A stretch of 64,000 nucleotides of DNA from Bordetella trematum (GTDB taxonomy: Bacteria > Pseudomonadota > Gammaproteobacteria > Burkholderiales > Burkholderiaceae_B). The translations under genes and the position numbers were made by a program. Location: assembly GCF_900078335.1 (NCBI RefSeq), contig NZ_FKBR01000050.1:57053-121052 (forward strand), written 5' to 3'. This document shows, one piece after another, positions 9,388 to 17,700 of the stretch (its first letter is position 1; every line of letters starts with the position of its first letter). The notes under the pieces are model-generated. The model was not told where the DNA came from, ran no database searches, and was given only the letters and a program-made list of their open reading frames with translations.

Positions 9388-9948
9388 TCAATCCTGGGGG
9401 TCGGGATAGCGCACTTCCAGGATATCCAGCTCCTGGATGCCACCCGGCGTGCGCAGAATCACCGTGTCGCCTTCACGGGCCTTGATCAACGCCCGCGCCA
9501 CCGGCGAAATCCAGCTGATGCGTCCGGCCAGCGGTTCGGCTTCGTCGACCCCGACGATGGTGACCGTGGTTTCCTCGCCGTGCTGATCGGCATAAACCAC
9601 GGTCGCCCCGAAGAAAACCTGGTCACGATTGGGTTGCTGCGAGGCATCCACCACTTCGGCGATATCCAGCCGCTTGGTCAGAAAACGCATGCGCCGGTCG
9701 ATCTCGCGCAGACGCTTCTTGCCGTAGAGATAATCCCCGTTCTCCGACCGGTCGCCATTGGAGGCCGCCCAGGAAACCACCTGGACCACGGCCGGACGCT
9801 CGACGTTCATCAGTTCGGCCAACTCGTCGCGCAGCCTCGCGTAGCCCTCGCGGGTCATGTAGTTGCGCATGCCGGCCGGCAGGACCAGCGCCTCGGGCAG
9901 GTCCTCGTCGTCGTCGCGATCGGTTTCTTTGACAAAAGCCTTGTTCAT
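9388..9948 (-). CDS. greB: Transcription elongation factor GreB
   Basis: A 186-residue Gre factor. It binds the RNA polymerase secondary channel and stimulates cleavage of backtracked RNA. The coiled-coil domain contains the family signature around SNGDRSENGDYLYGKKRL, with acidic tip residues. The C-terminal FKBP-like domain holds WISPVARALIKAREGD. A 25-residue acidic N-terminal extension precedes the usual GreB start. It lies 41 bases after the PHP gene on the same strand and probably ends the comEC-hydrolase-PHP-greB run. Confidence 0.95.
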   Translation of the reverse strand: MNKAFVKETDRDDDEDLPEALVLPAGMRNYMTREGYARLRDELAELMNVERPAVVQVVSWAASNGDRSENGDYLYGKKRLREIDRRMRFLTKRLDIAEVVDASQQPNRDQVFFGATVVYADQHGEETTVTIVGVDEAEPLAGRISWISPVARALIKAREGDTVILRTPGGIQELDILEVRYPDPQD

Positions 9949-9989
9949 GGCTCTCCCTCCAGGGAAACAAAGGGGGCTGGCGCAGGCGC

Positions 9990-10829
9990 CTACAGCCAGT
10001 CGTGCCAGACCGGCTTGAGATCGGCCGGCAGTGGCGGCAAGCGCCCCAGGTCGGCCTTGCTCTCGCCCACGCCGTGGAAATCCGAGCCGCGCGAGGCCAG
10101 AAAGCCATAGTGGCGCGCCACGTCGGCATAGCGCATGGCTTCCTGGGGGGTATGGCTGCCGGTCATCACCTCGATGCCTTCGCCGCCCAGCTGAATGAAC
10201 TCATCGAACAGGGCCGCAAACTGCAACGGCGTGTACTTGTAGCGCCCGGGATGGGCAATCACGGCGCGCCCGCCCGCCCCCAGGATCCAGCCCACGGCTT
10301 CGCCCAGCGTGGCCCACTGCATCGGTACATGGCCGGGACAATCGTCACCCAGATACTTGTTGAAGACGGTCTGGACATCCGGGCAGAAGCCCGCTTCGAC
10401 CAGATAGCGGGCAAAGTGGGTGCGGCTGATCAGCTCAGGGTTGCCGGCAAACGGCAGGGCCCCTTCGTAGGCGCCGGGAAAACCCAGCGCGGCCAGGCGC
10501 TCGCCGATCTCGCGCGCGCGCCCTGCCCGCCCGGCGCGTGTCTTGCGCAGGCCCTCCACCAGGACCGGATTGCGCTCATCGAAGTTCAAGCCAACGATGT
10601 GCACCGTATGGCCAGCCCAGGTCACCGAGATTTCGGCCCCGGTCAGGTAGCGCATGCCCAATTCGGCGGCCATCGCACGCGCCTGGTCCACCCCCCCCAC
10701 TTCATCGTGGTCGGTCAGGGCCCAGACATCGACGCCGTTGGCGTGCGCGCGCCGGGCCACGTCGGCCGGCGCCAGCATGCCGTCGGATACCGACGAATGG
10801 CAATGCAGGTCTATGTTCAGAGCAGTCAT
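9990..10829 (-). CDS. PHP-domain phosphoesterase (YciV/RNase AM type)
   Basis: A 279-residue PHP-family metal hydrolase. Metal-binding motifs are visible in order: DLHCHSSVSDG near the start, DHDE, the GAEIS region, SRTHFARYL, IAHPGRY and GSDFHG near the end. Relatives such as E. coli YciV act as 5'-3' exonucleases on RNA ends and on 3',5'-bisphosphonucleotides. The ATG at 10827-10829 (MTALNIDLHCH) was chosen; the frame upstream to 11063 overlaps the next gene and has no family similarity. The name rests on family, not substrate. Confidence 0.88.
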   Translation of the reverse strand: MTALNIDLHCHSSVSDGMLAPADVARRAHANGVDVWALTDHDEVGGVDQARAMAAELGMRYLTGAEISVTWAGHTVHIVGLNFDERNPVLVEGLRKTRAGRAGRAREIGERLAALGFPGAYEGALPFAGNPELISRTHFARYLVEAGFCPDVQTVFNKYLGDDCPGHVPMQWATLGEAVGWILGAGGRAVIAHPGRYKYTPLQFAALFDEFIQLGGEGIEVMTGSHTPQEAMRYADVARHYGFLASRGSDFHGVGESKADLGRLPPLPADLKPVWHDWL

Positions 10830-10861
10830 GGCATTTATTGTAGTAGCGCGAGGCTGGCCCG

Positions 10862-11785
10862 CTACGCCTGCAGGAATCGGGCCACCGGATCGATCTGTTC
10901 GGCCGACATCAGGGTCGGCGCATGGCCCACACCGGGAAAGCTCACCGTCTCGGTACGCGGGTGGCAGCGCCGCATGGCCTCGACCGTCTCCGCGCTCAGC
11001 AGGTCCGATTCGGCGCCGCGCAGTACCAGCACCGGGCAATTCAGGCCGGTGTAGGCGGCCCACAGCAATTGCTCGCCGGCCTCGAAGGCCTCCGGGCTGG
11101 CCTGTGCCGCCAGCGCCAGCGCGATTTTCAGGTCATAGCGCCTGACCCAGTGGCCACCTAGCTGCATGTAGCCATGTTCGGTCAGCTCGCGCCATTGCGC
11201 CTCGGTGTGCGGCCCGAAGGTAGCGCAGGTTTCCTTGGTAGCCTCGACCGCCTGCTCGAAGGTATCGAAGACTTGCGGCACGCCCACCCGCTCGCTGATG
11301 CGCGCCAGCGCGGCGCGCCCCAGGGTGGGGCCGACATCATTGAGCACCAGATGCTCGAAATGCAGTTCCTGGGCGGGCGGCAGGCCGGCATGGGTCTGCA
11401 GTGCGTGGGCCTGGCGCGCCATGGCCAGGGTGCCGGCCAGCGCCAGCCCGATCAGCCCGCCCATGGATGTGCCGACCCAGGACAGCGTGCCCGGGCGCAG
11501 GCGGGCCAGCAGCGTCACCATGTCGGAGGCGTATTGGGCAATGGTGTAGTGCATCGGGTTGAGCAGCCAATCCGACTGCCCGCGCCCCACCACGTCGGGG
11601 CAGACCACCCGATAGCGCGACGCCAGCCGCCGTGCCAGATGATCGAAATCGCGCCCGTTGCGGGTCAGGCCATGCACGCAGACCACCACTCGGGGATTGT
11701 CGGGGTCTCCCCACTCCCAATACGCCATGCGATGAAACCCCGCGGGGCTGACGCAAGTAACGGAATCCAGACGCGGCTCGGCCAT
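10862..11785 (-). CDS. Alpha/beta-fold hydrolase
   Basis: A 307-residue alpha/beta hydrolase. The oxyanion HG motif is VVCVHGLTRNG, the nucleophile elbow is GTSMGG, and the catalytic His lies in GVGHAPTL near the C-terminus; an acid follows the VLRGAESDLL strand. The start MAEPRLDS at 11785 has GGAGAAG upstream. Substrate is not predictable; relatives are annotated as esterases or lipases. It lies 38 bases after comEC on the same strand. Confidence 0.9.
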   Translation of the reverse strand: MAEPRLDSVTCVSPAGFHRMAYWEWGDPDNPRVVVCVHGLTRNGRDFDHLARRLASRYRVVCPDVVGRGQSDWLLNPMHYTIAQYASDMVTLLARLRPGTLSWVGTSMGGLIGLALAGTLAMARQAHALQTHAGLPPAQELHFEHLVLNDVGPTLGRAALARISERVGVPQVFDTFEQAVEATKETCATFGPHTEAQWRELTEHGYMQLGGHWVRRYDLKIALALAAQASPEAFEAGEQLLWAAYTGLNCPVLVLRGAESDLLSAETVEAMRRCHPRTETVSFPGVGHAPTLMSAEQIDPVARFLQA

Positions 11786-11823
11786 ACACTTCTCCGGAAA
11801 GCCGCCGGGGGGCGGCCGATGCC

Positions 11824-14349
11824 TCATCTTACCCCTGCCGCCCCGTCAGGCCGAACATGCCAGTAGCGCCGCGCCCGGCTACGCCATCCGTCGACCTGCA
11901 GCACCCGCCCACCCTGCACCACCACGGCGCCATCGCGCCCGCTGCGCCAGACTTCGGCGCCGGCCCGCTGCCAGCGCCGCACGGTCTGGGGAGCGGGATG
12001 CCCGAAGCGGCTCCAGCGCCCGGCCTGCACCAGCACGTGACGGGCCTGCGACGCGGCCACCAGTGCCGCCCCCGAGGAGCCACGCGCCCCATGGTGCGGC
12101 GCCAGCACCACATCGACAGCAGGCAAGCGGTCTGCCCACAACGCTTCCTGCGCCACGGCCACGTCGCCCGGCAGCAAGGCCCGACGCCAGCGCCCTTCGA
12201 TCAGCAGCACGCAACTCTGCGCGTTGCCCGCCGTGCGCGGCAAGCTTGCTGTCATGCCGGCCGGTGGATGCAGAAACCGGAACCTCACACCGTCCATTTC
12301 CCAGCCTTGGCCATCCTCGCAAGACTGCTGGCGTGGCGCGGCCAAGGCTGTGGCATCCTCGCGCAGACGTGCCTCGCGCGCCAGCCAGGTGCGCAGGTCA
12401 AACGGTGCCCAGGCCTGCCCGACCGGCACGGCCGCCAGCACGCTGGCCAGCCCGCCGGCGTGGTCCAGGTCGCTGTGCGACACCACCAGATGATCGAGAT
12501 GAGCAATGCCGCGCGCGCGCAGAAACGGCACCACGATGCGCTCGCCCTCATCCCCCGCGCGGTAGTGACGCGGGCCCGTGTCATACAGCAGCACATGGCG
12601 GGCAGTCTCGATCACGACCGCGCCGCCCTGCCCCACGTCCAGCGCCGTCAGCCGCCAACCGCCCGGCTCCGGTCGCTCCTCGCGCCAGGTCAGCAACGGC
12701 AGCAGACACATCAGACCCACCCAGCGTGCCGGCCAGCCCTGTCCCTGCCACCACCACGCCATGCCCAGCAGCGCCACGGCCAACACCCAGACCGGCGCCC
12801 CCGCCACCGGCAGGCTGGCCCAGGGATGGGCAGCCAACGGCGCCAGCACCGCCATCAAGGCGGCAAACAAGGCTTGCGCCGCGCCTCCCAGCCAGGCCGC
12901 CACCGGGCCGGGCAACCAGGCCAACGCGCCCGCCGCCAGCGCCAGCGGCGTCACCAACAGGCTGATCCACGGGATGGCCAGCGCATTGGCCAGCGGCGAC
13001 AGCAAGGACACCGCGCCCACCCACCAGGCCAGCAGGGGCAGCAAGCCGATCGTCACCGCCGCCTGCGTCCGGGCGAAGTCCGCCAGTAGGCTGCGCAAAC
13101 GCGGCCACCCCCGCTGCGCGCGCGGCGCGAGCACCACCCGCATCAGGATGGCTACGGCACCGAACGACAACCAGAAACCGGGCGCCAGCACCGCCCAGGG
13201 GTCCAAGGCCAGCACCGCCGCCGCCGCGGCCAGCAGGACCAGTGGAGCGCCGGGCGACAGCCCCAGCTGGCTGGCCGCCGCCACGACCGCCAGCATGAAA
13301 AACGTGCGCCGCGTCGGCACGCTCCAGCCGGCCAGCAGGCAATAGGCCAGCGCCGTCAACATGGCCGTCAGCCCCGCCAGCCGCTGGGCTGGGCAGCGCT
13401 CGGCCAGATACCGCCCGCGCCAGCGCAGATGCGGCCACAGCAGGCGGACCAAGCCGGCCGCCAGCCCCGACAGCATCGTCACGTGCAACCCGCTGATGGA
13501 CACCAGGTGCGTGATCCCGCTGCGATTAAACACCCTCCAATCCTCCGGGCGCACCGCCTGCTGGTCCCCCATCACCAGGGCCAGCAGCACCCCGGTGTAG
13601 CGCTGCTCGCCAACCGCCTTGCGCAGGCGCTCGCGCACGGCATGGCGCGCCCGATCGACCCAATGACCGCTGGCTGGCGAGAGCCGGCGCGGCGTGCCGC
13701 GCACCGTGGCCGTCGCCCCCACGCCCGCGGCAAACCAGCGCGCCTCGCGATCCGGCCCCTGCGGGTTGAAGTTACCGTAGGGCTGGCGCAGCACCATCAC
13801 CATGCGCCACTGCTCTCCGGGGATCAGTTCCGGCACGCCGCGCGCGTCCCCCGGCAAGGCGCGCCAGGTCACCGCCAGCCTTGCCGGCACGCCGGCAGGG
13901 CGCGGCGCGTTCACCTGCGCCAGGAATTGCCGCGCCGACGCATCGCCCTGCACCAGACTGGCAATCGTCAGCGGCAAGGCGAATATCTGGTCATCGGCCG
14001 CATCGGCCAGCCGCTCGCCCAAACGCAGCTGCCCCCACCCTGCCGCCCACACTGCCCCCAGCCATAACGCCAGGGCCACCCGCCACCAGGCGCGCACCTG
14101 CGCGCCCCGCCAGGCCGCCCATCGCCGGCTTGCTGCCCAGCCGGCCAGCAAACCCAGCGCCCAGCCTCCGCAGATCGCCCACAAAGGCCGCAGGTCCGGC
14201 CACCCCTGACACTGAGCCACCCCCACGCAAAACGCCAACAATGGCGCCGCTGCCCCCCAACGCTTCATGCCCTTCACCCGACGCATCACGCACAGCCCGA
14301 CAGCGTCCATGGCGCGCCCGGGCAACAGCGCAAGAGTGAACACAGGCAT
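11824..14349 (-). CDS. comEC: DNA internalization-related competence protein ComEC/Rec2
   Basis: A polytopic inner-membrane protein with the three ComEC parts: an N-terminal OB-like DUF4131 region (about residues 90-200), the competence transmembrane domain with the signature ITHLVSISGLHVTMLSG, and a C-terminal metallo-beta-lactamase domain with VSHSDLDHAGG and LAPHHGARGSSG. The family carries single-stranded DNA through the inner membrane. Start is uncertain: candidates are TTG 14406, ATG 14391, ATG 14349 and ATG 14268 (MKRWGAAAPLL, directly before the first membrane helix); none has a strong ribosome site. Other competence genes are not in the window. Confidence 0.93.
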   Translation of the reverse strand: MPVFTLALLPGRAMDAVGLCVMRRVKGMKRWGAAAPLLAFCVGVAQCQGWPDLRPLWAICGGWALGLLAGWAASRRWAAWRGAQVRAWWRVALALWLGAVWAAGWGQLRLGERLADAADDQIFALPLTIASLVQGDASARQFLAQVNAPRPAGVPARLAVTWRALPGDARGVPELIPGEQWRMVMVLRQPYGNFNPQGPDREARWFAAGVGATATVRGTPRRLSPASGHWVDRARHAVRERLRKAVGEQRYTGVLLALVMGDQQAVRPEDWRVFNRSGITHLVSISGLHVTMLSGLAAGLVRLLWPHLRWRGRYLAERCPAQRLAGLTAMLTALAYCLLAGWSVPTRRTFFMLAVVAAASQLGLSPGAPLVLLAAAAAVLALDPWAVLAPGFWLSFGAVAILMRVVLAPRAQRGWPRLRSLLADFARTQAAVTIGLLPLLAWWVGAVSLLSPLANALAIPWISLLVTPLALAAGALAWLPGPVAAWLGGAAQALFAALMAVLAPLAAHPWASLPVAGAPVWVLAVALLGMAWWWQGQGWPARWVGLMCLLPLLTWREERPEPGGWRLTALDVGQGGAVVIETARHVLLYDTGPRHYRAGDEGERIVVPFLRARGIAHLDHLVVSHSDLDHAGGLASVLAAVPVGQAWAPFDLRTWLAREARLREDATALAAPRQQSCEDGQGWEMDGVRFRFLHPPAGMTASLPRTAGNAQSCVLLIEGRWRRALLPGDVAVAQEALWADRLPAVDVVLAPHHGARGSSGAALVAASQARHVLVQAGRWSRFGHPAPQTVRRWQRAGAEVWRSGRDGAVVVQGGRVLQVDGWRSRARRYWHVRPDGAAGVR

Positions 14350-14715
14350 CCCTGAGGAGTGCACGCAGCCGGCCCGAAGCAGATCGGCCATCGACGCAGA
14401 GCGCAACGCCCGCAGGACAGACCGCCCCAGAATGGCGCGGTTTTTCGTCCACGAGCCCTATCTCCACACGAACAAAGAGATTTCCTGCGTATTTATCAGC
14501 ATCCATTGATTTTCGACGCCCCATGCAATCGATAAGGTTCGCGTCGTGACATAAAGCCTCGTGCATTGACCGGCGCCGCAATGCGGTTTCTTGCGCCCGA
14601 GCATTCCAGGCATTTCCCTCCCCCTTTCGACAGACAGGCCGTTTCCCAGCGGTCAGGGCGAAGCTTTGCCCGCTGATGTTCAGCGCCCGGCACCGAACAT
14701 CATCCAAGGAACAAG
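14350..14715 (+). promoter_or_regulatory. Divergent upstream region of the inverse autotransporter gene
   Basis: A 366-base gap between comEC and the autotransporter gene; it is gene-free on the plus strand. A more AT-rich part lies at about 14440-14520. TTTC-starting heptads occur at 14481, 14587, 14613, 14625 and 14642 on the plus strand. These loosely recall BvgA half-sites (TTTCYTA) but none is a paired perfect match. The ribosome site AAGGA at 14706-14710 precedes the ATG at 14716. Confidence 0.3.
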
Positions 14716-17700
14716 ATGAACAAAAAACTCTACCGTGTGGTTTGGTCTATAGCGCGACGCGCCTGGGTGGTGGCCGATGAGCGGGCGCGAAACAGCAGGT
14801 CGACACGTGCTTCGCGCCGCCGGGGTTCGCGCGGCCGCGATGTCGTGGCGATCGCGGTCGGTGGCAGTCTGGTAACGCAGGCCCTGTTGCCGTTGTCGGC
14901 CCTGGCTCAGGAAGCGCCCACCGTGCCTGTGGCCGCGCAACAAGGCCGGGACTCCGGTTGGTCGAGAAGGCTCGCCGGCCAGGTCGAATCCCTGGCCCGG
15001 GCGCAGGCCGAGGGACGGCGGGATGGACAGTTGAATGCCGACTATCTCAAGCGCGAAGCCCAGGCCCAGGTCAACGCCTCCTTGCAGCGCGGCGTGCAGG
15101 CGGTGAAGGACTCCGGCCTGCCGTTTCTGCGTAACCTGCAAGGGGGGCTCAGCCATGACTTTCATACCGGGCGCAGCGCCCTGCAACTGGACACCATCGA
15201 TGAGGTGTATCGGGCCGGTCCGAACACGGGCCTGTTGCAACTGGGCGCGCACAACCAGAACGACAGGCCTACCGCCAATGCGGGCCTGGTGTACCGGCGC
15301 GACGTGAACGAAGCCCTCATGCTCGGCGCCAATGCCTTTCTGGACTATGAGTTCGGCAAGCAGCATCTGCGCGGCTCCGTGGGCATCGAGGCAATCGCAC
15401 CGGAATTCACCCTGTACGGCAACGTCTATGTGCCGATGTCCCAGTGGAGAGGCGCCAAGCGCGATGGACGCCGCCAGGAGCGACCCGCATCGGGCATGGA
15501 CATCGGTGGCAGATATCAACCTTCCGTCGCGCCGGGCCTGAGCCTGAAGGCGGCCTACTTCCGCTGGAACGGCGCCAACATCGATTACTTCGACACAGGC
15601 CGCGTTCAGGACCGCGCCTCCGGCTTCAAGTATGGCCTCGAGTATCGCCCCGTACCACTGGTCAGCCTGGGGCTGGAGCAGATCAAGGTGGTGGGCGGGG
15701 AGCGTCAGACCCGCGTGCAACTCGGTCTGTTCATCCACTTTTCCGAACCCTTGTCGAAACAGTTGCGCCGGGGCGCTTCGGGCGCGCCGGCATTCTCGCT
15801 GGACAACCCTCGCCATGCGCTGGTCGAACGCGAAAACCGCATCGTGCTCAATACGCGGCACAAAGAGATCACCCTGCCCCTGAGCCTATCGCTGGTGAGC
15901 ACCCACCCGGTCGACGGTCGTGTGACCGTCACAGGGCTGACCCAGCCGCGAGCGACCGTCAGCTTGCGCATGCCCGACGGCTCGTCCGGGTCCGTCACGG
16001 CCGATGTCGCCGGCCGCTTCAGCTATACATCGCAACACGACCAGCCCAGTGGCGCAGTGGTATTGGGCGCCGCCAATACACGGGGCGACCGCAGCCGCGA
16101 ACTGACATACCCCTATGTCGACGAAGTGACCCTCGGGGATCTCCGTGTGGTCGTGATGACCAAGGCGGTCAACCCTGTCGATCACTCTGTGATCCTGGAC
16201 GGCAATACCGAACCCATGATGGAGGTGCGCGTGGTCTTCCCCGGAGGGGAAGCCATGTCGGTGCGCGCCGATGACAAAGGCAACTTCCGGGTCGGCTCGC
16301 GCAAGCGCGTGTCGGAAGGGAGAATCATGGTGCAGGCCATTGATCCGGAAACCCACAAGGAGGCGCGCACCGTCGTCGAACACGTGCCGCCCGCCATCGT
16401 GGCACCAACCATTGACGAGGTGACCACGGACGCCGGGACCGGACGCGTCACGGTGACCGGGCTGGCCGAACCGGGCAGCGAAGTGGAGCTGCGTTTCACC
16501 GACCACAGCCGCGTCAGGGTCCCGGTCGGAGACGATGGCCATTACCGCGTCACATCGGCCGGGGATATCCCCTCGGGCGAGCTGCAGGCCGTGCGGGTTC
16601 CCAAAGCGGATGAAGGCGAAGTTGCCTCGCGCCACCTGTACAAGGACAACCATGACAAGACGCCGCCCGGCACGCCCGTCATCGCCACGCTGAGCACGAA
16701 CCCGGACGATGGCCGGCTGACGGTGGCCGGCAGCGCCGAGCCCGGCGCCGAGGTCACGGTTACCTTCCCGGACGGCACGACCAAAACCGTCCGTGCGGAT
16801 GCGGACGGCACCTACACGGCGACCTCGGATGGCGACGTACCGTCAGGCACGATCATGGTCAATGCCACCGACGCCAGCGGCAATACCAGTGGCAAGGCGA
16901 GCCGTGAGTATGCCGATGACGTAGACAGAACGCCGCCTGCCGTGACGATCTCAGGTACGGCTACGCATGCCGATACCGGGCGCGTCACGGTGACAGGGAT
17001 GGCCGAACCCGACGCCAAGGTGCTGGTTCGCTTTCCGGACGGCACCGAAAAAATGGGCCGGGCCGAGGCCGACGGCAGCTATACAGTGACCTCCGACCAC
17101 GACATCCCCTCGGGCATGATTGCGGCGCAGGCCCAGGACACGGCGGGCAACAAAAGCCCCCAAGCCTTCCGGCGCTATACAGACGAGGCGGACAAGAGCG
17201 CGCCTGAGCCCCCCACGATCACGACCCTGACGGCCAGCGAGGACGACGGCCGACTGACGGTGACCGGCACCGCCGAGGCGGGGGCCGACGTCACGGTTAC
17301 CTTCCCGAACGACACGACCACAACGGTACGCGCCGACGGCGATGGCCGTTACGTCGCGACCTCGGCGCGGGATGTGCCTTCGGGCATGGTCCGGGCATCG
17401 GCCACGGATGCGGCGGGCAACACCAGCGACGAGGTGACCCGCCAGTACACCGACACCGTGGACAGGACGCCACCGGCGATCACGATCACCGGGACAACCG
17501 CGGACGCGGCCACCGGCCGCGTGACCGTGTCCGGCACAACCGAGGCCGACGCCGACGTGACAATCACCTTCCCGGATGGCACGCGCAAGACCGCCAAGGC
17601 GGATGGCGAGGGCAGATTCACGTTGACCTCCGATGGCAGTATGCCCAGCGGCGATATCAAGGCCAAATCACGCGACAAGGCCGGCAATGAAAGTCCGCCC

